Notes: generated by a model from the letters alone, not told the origin. A stretch of DNA of 64,000 nucleotides from CAYFKJ01 sp964343605 (GCA_964343605.1 CAYFKJ010000006.1:186001-250000); one strand, 5' to 3'. Shown: positions 9,310 to 19,380, counted from the first letter of the stretch. Made by a program: numbers and translations.

Positions 9310-9884
9310 GGGCCCTGTTCGCTGTTGTGGGATGGGGTCTTGAGATAAAGAGGTAGGCCGGCGGCGATGAAAACCACGAAACCGGCGGCTTCGGCTAGGC
9401 GCTGGTTGAGGCGTCCGGCATGGTCGCGAAACTCACGCGCCAGGGCGTTGTCGGGCACGATGCCGAGGCCGACCTCGTTGCTGACCATGACGACGGGCTG
9501 TTCCGCCGCATCGATTGCCCGGATCAGGTCCTCACCGGCGGCGTCGATGTCGGCGTCGGCGGCCATTTGGTTGGAGAGCCACAGCGTCAGGCAGTCGACC
9601 AGAACGGCGCCCGAACCGGCTGGCGCGCGGCCGAGGGCGGCGCCAATGTCATGGGGGGCTTCGATCGTCGTCCAGTCCGGACCGCGGCGCGTTTGATGCT
9701 CACGGATGCGCACCGCCATTTCGTCGTCCCCGGCCTCGGCCGTGGCGATATAGGTCCAGGGCGCGGGCATGCATTCGACGAGACGTTCGGCGTACCGGCT
9801 TTTGCCTGATCGGGCGCCGCCCAGCACCATGGTGAGGGCGGGCAACAACCCCGGTCCGGCCGTCTGCAAGCTGTTGTCCGACAT
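9306..9884 (-). CDS. cobP: Bifunctional adenosylcobinamide kinase / adenosylcobinamide-phosphate guanylyltransferase
   Basis: A CobU/CobP enzyme of about 192 residues that phosphorylates adenosylcobinamide and then transfers GMP to it. The P-loop GGARSGKSRYAERL lies near residue 22. The motif WTTIEAP and the downstream VLVDCLTLWLSN and SNEVGLGIVP are diagnostic. The start is placed at MSDNSLQTAG, which has GAGGG about 8-12 nt upstream, in preference to an in-frame start 33 nt earlier. It is the first gene of the operon, directly downstream of the riboswitch. Confidence 0.93.
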   Translation of the reverse strand: MSDNSLQTAGPGLLPALTMVLGGARSGKSRYAERLVECMPAPWTYIATAEAGDDEMAVRIREHQTRRGPDWTTIEAPHDIGAALGRAPAGSGAVLVDCLTLWLSNQMAADADIDAAGEDLIRAIDAAEQPVVMVSNEVGLGIVPDNALAREFRDHAGRLNQRLAEAAGFVVFIAAGLPLYLKTPSHNSEQGP

Positions 9885-9919
9885 GCCCGTCGCCTCCCTC
9901 CGAGGTTGGTGGGTCACAA

Positions 9920-9949
9920 GAAAAATACGCCGGCTGCCCTTCGGGCAAC
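9920..9949 (-). terminator. Possible attenuator hairpin between riboswitch and cobP
   Basis: On the minus strand a 7-bp stem (GTTGCCC / GGGCAGC with one G-U pair, loop GAA, 9933-9949) is followed 8 nt later by a run of five T. It lies between the riboswitch core and the cobP start, where an intrinsic terminator of the expression platform would be. The gap between stem and U-run is longer than ideal, so translational control is also possible. Confidence 0.4.
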
Positions 9950-9967
9950 GCGAACGCGGGGTTGAGG

Positions 9968-10165
9968 TGCTGAGGAGGTCTCCTGGCTTGGGGTCTTCGA
10001 TTTGCGGGCGCCTTCCCGACCGAAGGGGCCGTGCGGCCCGGTCAGTGGCGGTTGCCCGAAATCTCCCCCCTACAGTTGCGGGGGCAGCGCCGGACTGGCA
10101 AATCCGCGATTTCGGCTGCGGACCGCTTCACCGGCTTCCCTGTTCTCAACACTGTGGCGAAGCTA
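9968..10165 (-). promoter_or_regulatory. Cobalamin (AdoCbl) riboswitch
   Basis: Read on the minus strand, the conserved B12-riboswitch blocks appear in order: GGGAAGCCGGTG (about 10143-10132), a GCTGCCCCCGCAACTGTA block (about 10090-10073), GGGCAACCGCCACTG (the B12 box region, about 10056-10042), GGGAAGGC (about 10017-10010), and the closing AAGCCAGGAGACC (about 9990-9978). Order and spacing match the family. It precedes cobP-cobW-cobN-cobO-cobQ, so the operon should be repressed when adenosylcobalamin is abundant. Outer boundaries are approximate. Confidence 0.95.
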
Positions 10166-10203
10166 TCACGCGGGCGCGGGCCGCGCCAGACTCGAATGAA
10201 CGG

Positions 10204-10270
10204 CTCAATAAATGGGGACAGGTACGATTTACGCAATTCACGTAAATCGTGCCTGTCCCCATTTATTGAG
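10204..10270. repeat. 67-nt hairpin, REP/RAYT-like palindromic element
   Basis: Two 30-nt arms (10204-10233 and 10241-10270) are reverse complements except for one T-G position (10223/10251), around a 7-nt loop. The arms contain AAATGGGGACAGG, which resembles the terminal motif of palindromes mobilised by REP-associated tyrosine transposases (recalled similarity, not searched). No transposase is adjacent. Plus-strand RNA would form an uninterrupted 30-bp stem including one U-G pair. Confidence 0.65.
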
Positions 10271-10535
10271 ACCAAAAAGAAAGTGGCCCGGCCACCGCCC
10301 CCCTTCGCGAGTCGAGGGGTCCCGTATATGTCGGGGGACGGCAACCGGACCGCAGTGGAGGCCCAATGCTGATTAATATGGTTTGGCAATGGGGCGGCGC
10401 TGGGGCGAAATTGGGGCAATATTAAGGCGCATGGCCGGGGCAATTTTCCGTCCCACAGGCGATTGACCGACCGGCAACGGCACACTACCGTTTTCGCATG
10501 ACTATCAGCCCGCCCGCCCGCTCCCGACGACCGGC
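10271..10535. other. Intergenic region upstream of the ABC importer
   Basis: This 265-nt stretch separates the hairpin element from the ABC importer operon. I see no convincing reading frame, RNA gene or terminator. It should hold the importer promoter, but no strong -35/-10 pair stands out. Confidence 0.5.
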
Positions 10536-11486
10536 ATGAGCATCTTTCTGGCCAAGCGTTTTGCGACGTTCATCGCCACCCTGCTGGGGGCGTCCATCGT
10601 CGTCTTCGTGATCCTGGAAATCCTTCCCGGCGACCCCGCCATGACCATCCTGGGGCCCGATGCGGACGAGGAGGCTTATGAAGCCCTGCGCATCCAACTC
10701 GGCCTCCACGACCCGGCTTATGAACGTTATTTCAGATGGATCGGCGGCATCCTGCGCGGCGACCTCGGGATTTCGTACGCCTATTCCGTTCCGGTCGGAG
10801 ATTTGATCTGGGAGCGTCTCCAGCTTTCCGTCCCGCTGGCCATGCTGGCCATGGCAATGACGGTGGCGGCGGCCCTGGTGCTCGGCGTCTTCGCCGCGGC
10901 GCGCCACAACAAGCCCGGCGATTACGGCGTGATGGCGTTCAGTCAGCTCGGCATCGCCGTGCCCAATTTCTGGTTCGGCATCCTGCTGATCCTGCTTTTT
11001 TCCGTCTATCTCCGCTGGTTTTCCTCCGGCGGTTTTCCGGGCTGGGGCGAGGGCTTCTGGCCGGCCTTCAAGGCGATGCTGCTGCCCGCCATTGCGCTGG
11101 CCACAGTCCAAGTGGCGATCCTGGCCCGCACGACCCGCTCAGCCGTGCTGGAAACCCTGCGCGAGGACTACGTCCGCACCGCCCGCGCCAAGGGCCTGAA
11201 CGCCAGCGCCACGCTATGGCGTCATGTCCTGCGCAATGCCCTGATCCCCGTGATAACCATTATGGGGCTGCAGTTCGCCAACCTGCTGGCCGGTACTATC
11301 GTGATTGAGAACGTCTTCTATCTGCCGGGACTGGGGCGGCTGGTCTTTCAGGCCATCGCCAATCGCGACCTCATCGTCGTCAAGGACGTCGTCCTGCTGC
11401 TGGCCGGCATGGTCATTCTGGTGAATTTCACCGTCGATCTGGCCTATGCCGTGATCGATCCGCGCCTGAAGGTCCACGATGTCTAG
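10536..11486 (+). CDS. Dipeptide/oligopeptide-type ABC transporter permease, DppB family
   Basis: A 316-residue inner-membrane permease. It opens with a first helix (residues 9-29) and the family phrase LPGDPA near residue 32. The cytoplasmic EAA-type coupling loop is visible as EDYVRTARAKGL (residues 209-220). Typical late motifs are NLLAGTIVIENVF and LPGLGRLVFQAI. First gene of a four-gene importer (permease, permease, ATPase, ATPase) with overlapping or closely spaced genes. Substrate could be peptides, nickel or another small solute; the sequence alone cannot decide because no binding protein is encoded nearby. Confidence 0.88.
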   Translation: MSIFLAKRFATFIATLLGASIVVFVILEILPGDPAMTILGPDADEEAYEALRIQLGLHDPAYERYFRWIGGILRGDLGISYAYSVPVGDLIWERLQLSVPLAMLAMAMTVAAALVLGVFAAARHNKPGDYGVMAFSQLGIAVPNFWFGILLILLFSVYLRWFSSGGFPGWGEGFWPAFKAMLLPAIALATVQVAILARTTRSAVLETLREDYVRTARAKGLNASATLWRHVLRNALIPVITIMGLQFANLLAGTIVIENVFYLPGLGRLVFQAIANRDLIVVKDVVLLLAGMVILVNFTVDLAYAVIDPRLKVHDV

Positions 11487-12354
11487 CGCCGAAATCCCGC
11501 AGGTTTCGCGCCCAGGGCCGGTGTCGTTCATCAGACGCGCCCTGCGCTATCGTAATTTCGTCATCGGCGGCATCCTGACGGCGCTGGTCATTATCACGGC
11601 GTTCGTCAGTCTCGTCTGGACGCCGCACTCCGCCACCGTATTGTCGGTTCGGGAAAAACTGCGCACGCCGTCGTGGGAGCACTGGCTCGGCACCGATCAC
11701 TTTGGGCGCGACGTGCTGTCGATGATCATGGTAGGCGCGCAGAACTCGCTGGTCGTCGGCATCGTCGCCGTCGGCATCGGCGTCGTGGCCGGCGTGGCGC
11801 TGGGTCTCTGGGCCTCCGCCCGGCGCGGCTGGACGGAAGAAATCATCATGCGGCTGTCCGATTTCACGTTCGCCTTTCCCGCCATCCTCTCGGCCATCAT
11901 GATCACGGCCCTTCTGGGTCCGGGAGCGGTCAATTCGATCCTCGCCATCGGCATCTTCAACATCCCGGTCTTCGCCCGCATCGCGCGGGGCTCGGGCAAC
12001 GCCATCTGGTCGCGCGAATTCGTGCTGGCGGCGCGGGCCGCCGGCAAGGGCAGCTTCCGCATTACGGTCGAGCACATCCTGCCCAACATCACCAGCGTCA
12101 TCGTGGTTCAGGCCACCATTTCGTTCGCCATCGCCATCCTGGCGGAGGCCGCCCTTTCCTATCTCGGCCTCGGCACCCAGCCGCCGCATCCGAGTTGGGG
12201 GCGCATGCTCAACGACGCCCAGACCTTCATGTTCAACGCGCCCTACCTCGCCATCTTCCCGGGTGCTGCGATCTTCCTGTCGGTGTTGGGTCTCAACCTG
12301 CTGGGCGACGGCTTGCGCGACATCCTCGATCCGCGGCTGACGAGGGGGCGTTAG
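11479..12354 (+). CDS. Dipeptide/oligopeptide-type ABC transporter permease, DppC family
   Basis: A 291-residue second permease. It has an N-terminal OppC-like helix (residues 28-50), the periplasmic motif HWLGTDHFGRDVLS (residues 71-84) that typifies DppC/OppC, and the coupling loop EFVLAARAAGKGSFRI (residues 176-191). The end reads LNLLGDGLRDILDPRL, also characteristic. The gene overlaps the end of the first permease by 8 nt, implying coupled translation and a heterodimeric membrane channel. Confidence 0.9.
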   Translation: MSSAEIPQVSRPGPVSFIRRALRYRNFVIGGILTALVIITAFVSLVWTPHSATVLSVREKLRTPSWEHWLGTDHFGRDVLSMIMVGAQNSLVVGIVAVGIGVVAGVALGLWASARRGWTEEIIMRLSDFTFAFPAILSAIMITALLGPGAVNSILAIGIFNIPVFARIARGSGNAIWSREFVLAARAAGKGSFRITVEHILPNITSVIVVQATISFAIAILAEAALSYLGLGTQPPHPSWGRMLNDAQTFMFNAPYLAIFPGAAIFLSVLGLNLLGDGLRDILDPRLTRGR

Positions 12355-12357
12355 GCC

Positions 12358-13377
12358 ATGTCATTGCTCAAGGTCGAAAACCTCGACGTTACGCTGAAGA
12401 CGGCCAGCGGTCCGGCCCGCGCCGTGCGCAATCTGGGCTTTTCGCTCGACCGCGGCGAAACGCTCGGCATCGTCGGCGAATCGGGCTGCGGAAAATCGAT
12501 GACGGCACTGGCGCTGCTGGGTCTTTTGCCGGAAAACGGCGTTGCCACGGGACGTATCGATCTCGACGGCCGGAACCTGCTGGAACTCGACGATGCGGCC
12601 ATGTGCACCGTACGCGGCAACCGCATATCGATGATCTTCCAGGAACCCATGACGTCGCTCAATCCCCTGCACACCATCGGCCGCCAAGTAACCGAGCCGA
12701 TGATCCTGCATCAGGGCATGACCCTGAACGACGCCCGGGCGGAAGCCGTAAGATTGTTGGAACGCGTCGGCATCGCCGGGGCGGAGCGGCGCCTCGACGC
12801 CTATCCTCACCAGATGTCGGGCGGCCAGCGCCAACGGGTAATGATCGCCATGGCGCTCTCCTGCCGTCCCGACGTCCTGATCGCCGACGAGCCGACGACG
12901 GCGCTCGACGTCACCATCCAGGGACAGATTCTCGACCTGATCGCCGACCTCGTGGAGGAAACGGGTATGGCGTTGATCCTGATCTCCCATGATCTCGGGG
13001 TGATCGCTGAAACCGTCGATCGCGTCATGGTGATGTATGGCGGCGCCGGCGTCGAATCCGGACCGACCTCGGCGGTGTTCCAGTATCTCGCCCATCCCTA
13101 TACGCAGGGCCTGTTTGCTGCCGTGCCGCGCCTCGGCATGGGTCACTCGGCGGGGCGGGAAGCGAGGCTCGCTACCATTCCCGGCATGGTGCCCGACCTC
13201 GTGGATCTACCGGCGGGCTGCACCTTCGCTGACCGCTGCCCCATCGCGGATCAAGCCTGCGCCGGCTCCATCCCGAGCAATGGCGAGGTTGAAGACGATC
13301 CGGGGCACCTGGTCGCCTGCCTCAAGCTGGCGGAGGCGCTGTCGCGATCCCAAGCCGCCGCCGGAGAGCCCCAGTGA
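12358..13377 (+). CDS. Peptide/nickel-type ABC transporter ATPase, DppD family
   Basis: A 339-residue ATPase with Walker A GESGCGKSMTA (residues 38-48), signature MSGGQRQRVMIA (residues 156-167) and Walker B VLIADEPTTALD (residues 176-187). The C-terminal oligopeptide-transporter extension has four spaced cysteines around GCTFADRCPIADQACAG, which in this family hold an Fe-S cluster. It starts 3 nt after the DppC-type gene and its stop overlaps the next GTG start. Confidence 0.92.
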   Translation: MSLLKVENLDVTLKTASGPARAVRNLGFSLDRGETLGIVGESGCGKSMTALALLGLLPENGVATGRIDLDGRNLLELDDAAMCTVRGNRISMIFQEPMTSLNPLHTIGRQVTEPMILHQGMTLNDARAEAVRLLERVGIAGAERRLDAYPHQMSGGQRQRVMIAMALSCRPDVLIADEPTTALDVTIQGQILDLIADLVEETGMALILISHDLGVIAETVDRVMVMYGGAGVESGPTSAVFQYLAHPYTQGLFAAVPRLGMGHSAGREARLATIPGMVPDLVDLPAGCTFADRCPIADQACAGSIPSNGEVEDDPGHLVACLKLAEALSRSQAAAGEPQ

Positions 13378-14339
13378 CCGCCCCGGTGCTCAAGGCTTCG
13401 GACGTCGTGCGGCACTACGTGCTGCCCCGTGAAAGCCTGTTCCAGCCGCCGGGCAGGGTCTTCGCCCTCAACGGCGTGAGCATTGAGATCGCCAGGGGCC
13501 GCAGCCTCGGCGTGGTCGGCGAAAGCGGTTGCGGGAAATCGACCCTGGCCCGTTGCGTCATGGCGCTCGAACCGTTGGACGGCGGCCGGGTGGAAATCGA
13601 CGGAGGTGACCTGTCGGCCCTTTCGCCCGAAGCCCTACGCGACTTGAGGCGCCACTTCCAGATGGTCTTTCAGGATCCTTTCGGCTCGCTCGATCCCCGT
13701 CACACCGTCGGGCGGATCGTGGCCGAACCCCTGGACGCGCTGGAGCGGCTGGACAAGGCGGAAAGCCGGGAGCGGGTCACGCGCGTGCTGGCCTCGGTCG
13801 GCCTCAAGGAGGCCGATGCGCAAAAATACCCCCACGAATTCTCCGGCGGCCAGCGTCAGCGTATCGCCATCGCCCGTGCCTTGGTGACCAAGCCCGCCCT
13901 GATCGTCGCCGACGAACCGGTGTCGGCGCTGGATGTGTCGGTCCAGGCCCAGGTGCTGAACCTGTTGCAGGACCTGCAGGATGAGTTCGGCGTCACCTAT
14001 CTGCTGATCAGCCATGACCTCGCGGTCGTCGAATACGTCTGCGACGAGGTTGCGGTAATGTATTTGGGTTCCATCGTTGAGCAGGGACCGACGTCCGACG
14101 TGTTTTCCGAACCGGCCCACCCCTATACCCGTGCGTTGCTGGATGCCGTGCCGCAAATCACGCCGGGACGACGCAAGCGTCAGCGTCTGGCAGGCACCGT
14201 TCAGAGCCCCACGCACCTGCCCAAGGGATGCGCCTTCGTCGAGCGCTGCCCGGTGGCGGAGGCGCGCTGCCGCGAAGCACGGCCGGTATTGAAGGATGTC
14301 ACGCCGGGCCACGCCGCCGCTTGTTTCCTGAACGAGTGA
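13374..14339 (+). CDS. Peptide/nickel-type ABC transporter ATPase, DppF family
   Basis: A 321-residue second ATPase. Walker A is GESGCGKSTLA (residues 45-55), the signature FSGGQRQRIAIARAL lies near residue 156, and Walker B is LIVADEPVSALD. The C-terminal cysteine segment GCAFVERCPVAEARC matches the family extension. Translation starts at a GTG inside the preceding stop (GTGA, 13374-13377). Last gene of the importer operon; no substrate-binding protein follows. Confidence 0.92.
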   Translation: MTAPVLKASDVVRHYVLPRESLFQPPGRVFALNGVSIEIARGRSLGVVGESGCGKSTLARCVMALEPLDGGRVEIDGGDLSALSPEALRDLRRHFQMVFQDPFGSLDPRHTVGRIVAEPLDALERLDKAESRERVTRVLASVGLKEADAQKYPHEFSGGQRQRIAIARALVTKPALIVADEPVSALDVSVQAQVLNLLQDLQDEFGVTYLLISHDLAVVEYVCDEVAVMYLGSIVEQGPTSDVFSEPAHPYTRALLDAVPQITPGRRKRQRLAGTVQSPTHLPKGCAFVERCPVAEARCREARPVLKDVTPGHAAACFLNE

Positions 14340-14445
14340 GGAACTGCCGAGGCGAGCATCTGGGCCAAGTCCGGCTTTGACGAATTCGTGAATTTCGTGG
14401 CATGCTGACGCTCAGCACAAAGGCCGTATTCGACATCGGGGGCGC

Positions 14446-14814
14446 ATGAGCGACGTACTCAGTTTCGATGACTTTCGGCCCGCCCGGTCGAGGACGACCA
14501 ATCGGGCGGGAAAGGAAACCGTCGTCGTCTTTGGCCGTGTCGAACTCGACCTCATTCTTCAACTTTACAGCCGCATGGTTATGGCGGGCGATTGGCGGGA
14601 CTACGCCGTCGCCTTTGAACGGCACGAGGCCGTGTTCTCCATCTTTCGGCGATCCTCGGAAATTCCGATTTACCGCATCGTCAAGAGGCCGAAGCTGGCC
14701 CGCAAACAGGGCGCCTACGCGGTAATCACGGCCGAAGGGCGCATCCTGCGCCGGGGCCGCGAACTCGCCGCCGTTTTAAAGGTGCTGGAGAAAAAGGCGC
14801 TAAAGCTCGTCTAG
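14446..14814 (+). CDS. DUF2794 family protein
   Basis: A 122-residue soluble protein of the DUF2794 family, which is largely restricted to alphaproteobacteria and has no known function. Recognisable phrases are FGRVELDLILQLYSRMV, DWRDYAVAFERHEAVFSIFR and PIYRIVKRPKL. It has its own 106-nt upstream gap after the importer operon and is convergent with the TauE-type gene 3 nt beyond. Confidence 0.85.
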   Translation: MSDVLSFDDFRPARSRTTNRAGKETVVVFGRVELDLILQLYSRMVMAGDWRDYAVAFERHEAVFSIFRRSSEIPIYRIVKRPKLARKQGAYAVITAEGRILRRGRELAAVLKVLEKKALKLV

Positions 14815-14817
14815 CGG

Positions 14818-15561
14818 TTAGAGCGCCGCGCGACCGGCGATGTAGAGCCCCATGGCCAGTAAAGCCAGGAAGAAAGTCCGGCGAAACTGGCGCTCCGAGA
14901 AGCGCCGGCGCAACCGGGTGCCGAGCGCCATGCCCGCAAAGGCCGGGACGACCGCCAGCGCGGACAGGGCGGCAATTTCCGACGACATCAGCCCCCGCCC
15001 GCCAAGAGCAACGAGCAGCGCTGCCGAGACCGTCGTGAACGACACACCGAGCGTTTGGATCAGCATCTCGCGGGGGAGGTTCAGCGCCTGCACGTACAGC
15101 GATCCCGGCACCACGAACGACCCGGTCATACCCGTCATCACGCCCGAAATAGCGCCCATCAGGGGATTGAGCAGCCGTTCAAACCGCCCCGGCGCCGGGA
15201 CTTGAAACATCGTCAGACTGCTGGCGGCGTAGACGATCAGGATACCGCCCAGCAGGGCCATGAGAAGGTTCGCATCCGCCGTCGCCAGAACGCCCGCGCC
15301 CACCCAGGTGCCCAAGCACAGGCACAGAAAGAAGAGCCAGAGCCGGCGCAGGATGTTCAGAAGGTGCGGGCCGGCGAGCCCCTGCCAGATGTTCGTAGCG
15401 ATGGCGGGGATCAGCATGAGGGCGATGGCGTCCTTGAGTCCGAGAAGGGCGGCCATCAACGCCAGTGAAATGGTCGGCAGTCCGAGACCCACCACACCCT
15501 TGACGAAACCGGCAAGCACGAACACGGCGGTGACGATCAGTAGGTGTTCGGGCGACCACAT
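14818..15561 (-). CDS. TauE/SafE family membrane permease (sulfite/anion exporter type)
   Basis: A membrane protein of about 247 residues with seven to eight hydrophobic segments and the family repeats FVKGVVGLGLPTISLALMA (N-terminal half) and GAISGVMTGMTGSFVVPGS (C-terminal half). Members export sulfite, sulfoacetate or other organosulfur anions; the substrate here is unknown. The start MWSPEHLLIV is chosen because the longer frame would prefix 36 hydrophilic residues lying in the upstream leader. The structured leader RNA with a terminator at 15600-15798 lies immediately upstream on the same strand and may control it. Confidence 0.85.
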   Translation of the reverse strand: MWSPEHLLIVTAVFVLAGFVKGVVGLGLPTISLALMAALLGLKDAIALMLIPAIATNIWQGLAGPHLLNILRRLWLFFLCLCLGTWVGAGVLATADANLLMALLGGILIVYAASSLTMFQVPAPGRFERLLNPLMGAISGVMTGMTGSFVVPGSLYVQALNLPREMLIQTLGVSFTTVSAALLVALGGRGLMSSEIAALSALAVVPAFAGMALGTRLRRRFSERQFRRTFFLALLAMGLYIAGRAAL

Positions 15562-15599
15562 GGTCCCGCAACTTAATCTGACAAGCCAAGACGGCAAGG

Positions 15600-15633
15600 A
15601 AAAAGGGCCGTCCTGAGGGGAGGACGGCCCTTT
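15600..15633 (-). terminator. Strong intrinsic terminator upstream of the TauE/SafE gene
   Basis: A perfect 13-bp stem (15602-15614 with 15621-15633, arm AAAGGGCCGTCCT) encloses a 6-nt loop and is followed on the minus strand by five T. It sits 39 nt before the permease ATG, so it either ends a small RNA or works as an attenuator of the permease. On the plus strand the stem is followed by TTT and then AGAATTT, a weaker terminator. Confidence 0.85.
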
Positions 15634-15798
15634 AGAATTTGGCGTGAGCCGGAGGTCCACACCGCTCACGTCCCTCGCCGTCTTTCCCGATTTCCCGTTT
15701 TACGAGCTTGAATGATCGCAACCCGGGTGGGGTTTATGCCAGACGGCGTTACGCGTTTCGCTCCAGCGGTTGGGGGCCGAATGAAGCAAACAGCGCTG
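15600..15798 (-). ncRNA. Candidate structured small RNA or leader/riboswitch-like RNA
   Basis: About 199 nt between a consensus -10 box and the intrinsic terminator, with no credible reading frame. Minus-strand transcript pairings visible by eye: CTCAGCG with CGCTGGAG (one bulge) near the 5' end; GCCGTCT (15746-15740) with AGACGGC (15684-15678) closing a long central domain; and CGTGAGC with GCTCACG as a hairpin before the terminator. I could not match it to tmRNA, RNase P, SRP or a known riboswitch. A 6S-like identity was considered, but the 5' and 3' ends do not pair as 6S requires. Start position is inferred from the -10 box. Confidence 0.55.
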
Positions 15799-15803
15799 AG
15801 GTA

Positions 15804-15809
15804 ATTATA
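15804..15809 (-). promoter_or_regulatory. Consensus -10 box for the leader RNA
   Basis: Exact TATAAT on the minus strand in an AT-rich stretch, placing the transcript start near 15797-15798. The -35 region is weak: TTGGAG or GGAGTA at 17-19 nt spacing. Confidence 0.5.
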
Positions 15810-15904
15810 AGTCTCAATTTCCCAAATACTCCAAACAAAATTTTGCGATTTTGGGCAATGGAGTAAGAAAATTCCTATTATTTGGTCGTTTTCTGGGAAT
15901 TAAG

Positions 15905-16801
15905 TCACAGATTCGGTACATCCACCCCTGACTGGCGGCAGCAGGCCGTCAGCGTATTCAGCAACAAACATGCGATCGTCATCGGTCCGACGCCGCCGGG
16001 AACCGGCGTAATCGCGCCGGCGACAGCGGCGGCCTCCTCGAAGGCCACATCTCCGACAACCCGGGTCTTGCCCTCGTCGGCGCCGGGAATGCGGTTCATG
16101 CCGACGTCGATCACGGTGGCACCCGGCTTGATCCAGTCTCCGCGGATGAGTTCAGGTCGGCCCACGGCGGCGACAACGATATCGGCCCGGCGGACGACGG
16201 ACGGCAGATCCCGGGTGCGCGAATGGGCGACGGTCACGGTACAGTTCTGCGCCATGAGCAGTGCCGCCATGGGCTTGCCGACGATGTTGGAACGCCCGAC
16301 GATGACGACCTCGAGTCCGCTGAGGTCCCCGAGCGTATCGCGCAGCAACATCACGCAACCGAGCGGCGTACACGACACCAGGGCATCCTGTCCGGTGGCC
16401 AACAGGCCGGTATTGATGACGTGGAAGCCGTCGACGTCCTTGGCCGGATCGATAGCCGAAATAACGGCATGTTCGTTGATTTGATCCGGCAACGGCAACT
16501 GCACCAGGATGCCGTGAACCCGGGGATCGGCGTTGAGTTCCGCCACCTTGGCCAGCAGGGTCTCCTCGGTCGTGTCCTCGGGCATGCGGAACTCGAAGCC
16601 CTCCATGCCGGCTTCGATGGTCTGCCTGTTCTTGTTGCGCACGTAGATCTGGCTGGCCGGATCCTCGCCGACGAGCACGACCGCCAGTCCGGGCGTCAGG
16701 TTGTGATCGGATTTAAGCTTGGCCACCTGTTCGGCGATACGGGCCCTGAGATTGGCCGAAAAGGCGCGGCCATCGATGATTTTGGCGGTGGGTTCGGTCA
16801 T
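15905..16801 (-). CDS. folD: Bifunctional methylene-THF dehydrogenase / methenyl-THF cyclohydrolase FolD
   Basis: A 298-residue FolD that interconverts 5,10-methylene- and 10-formyl-tetrahydrofolate with NADP. Diagnostic motifs are YVRNKNRQTIEAGM (catalytic-domain Lys/Tyr region), GILVQLPLP, the dinucleotide-binding VIVGRSNIVGKPMA, and the C-terminal PVPGGVGPMT. The start MTEPTAKIIDG is preferred because a longer frame would overlap the upstream HIT gene stop. It follows the HIT gene by 23 nt. Confidence 0.95.
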   Translation of the reverse strand: MTEPTAKIIDGRAFSANLRARIAEQVAKLKSDHNLTPGLAVVLVGEDPASQIYVRNKNRQTIEAGMEGFEFRMPEDTTEETLLAKVAELNADPRVHGILVQLPLPDQINEHAVISAIDPAKDVDGFHVINTGLLATGQDALVSCTPLGCVMLLRDTLGDLSGLEVVIVGRSNIVGKPMAALLMAQNCTVTVAHSRTRDLPSVVRRADIVVAAVGRPELIRGDWIKPGATVIDVGMNRIPGADEGKTRVVGDVAFEEAAAVAGAITPVPGGVGPMTIACLLLNTLTACCRQSGVDVPNL

Positions 16802-16824
16802 GAAACTACTCGCGGGTTGGGGGG

Positions 16825-17262
16825 TCAAACGTCGTCGGTCTCGTCGAAGTCACTGTCCGGGTCGGCATCCAAAAGCGCCCAGCTAATGCGTTCGGCATGT
16901 TCCGCCAGGGTCTCCTCGTCGGCCTCGACCGCGGCCTCAGGGTTTTCCCACGGCGTGCCGGGCCAGCCGGGGTCGCCTTCTTGGCGGGGAATAACATGCC
17001 AATGCAGCCAAGGCACGATATTTCCGAACGAAGCAACGTTCATCTTGTCCGCGTTGTAGAGTCTGGCCAGCGTCTGCGTAACAAGGCGTACCTCGCCCAT
17101 CATTAGAAGGTACTCCTCACCATCCAGATCGTGTATCTCGCGCCACTCCTCCTGGGCGATGAGCAGGCAGCGGCCTGGATAGCTCCAGTCGCGCGCGAGG
17201 CGAACCTCGGTGGTTTCCAATTCGACCACCGGATAGGTCGATGCGATCAACCTTTCGTCCAT
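16825..17262 (-). CDS. HIT family hydrolase
   Basis: A 145-residue histidine-triad protein. The triad motif appears as LHWHVIPR (residues 86-93), with NVASFGNIVPWLH leading into it. Family members hydrolyse nucleotide phosphoramidates or dinucleoside polyphosphates. The acidic C-terminal tail (Asp/Glu-rich, last 15 residues) is outside the conserved fold. Third gene position in a leftward run AACS - HIT - folD, 3 nt after the synthetase stop. Confidence 0.87.
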   Translation of the reverse strand: MDERLIASTYPVVELETTEVRLARDWSYPGRCLLIAQEEWREIHDLDGEEYLLMMGEVRLVTQTLARLYNADKMNVASFGNIVPWLHWHVIPRQEGDPGWPGTPWENPEAAVEADEETLAEHAERISWALLDADPDSDFDETDDV

Positions 17263-17265
17263 TGG

Positions 17266-19221
<1,956 letters not shown>

Positions 19222-19380
19222 GGGCGCATCCTCAACGGCAAGTCACAAAATTTACGTCTCGTGCGCGGAGTATAGCGCGGCCCAATTTTCTGCCAAGCGC
19301 CGCGTCGAACATCCCGGCGCAGGGCTGCCATGCATCGGCGCGGCTGGTGTAAAACGTGCCTGCCGTATACCCTTGGCCGA

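Noticed and set aside
15600..15798. 6S RNA identity
   Set aside because: Size and neighbouring folate gene suggested it, but neither strand shows pairing between the 5' and 3' ends or a clear central bubble.
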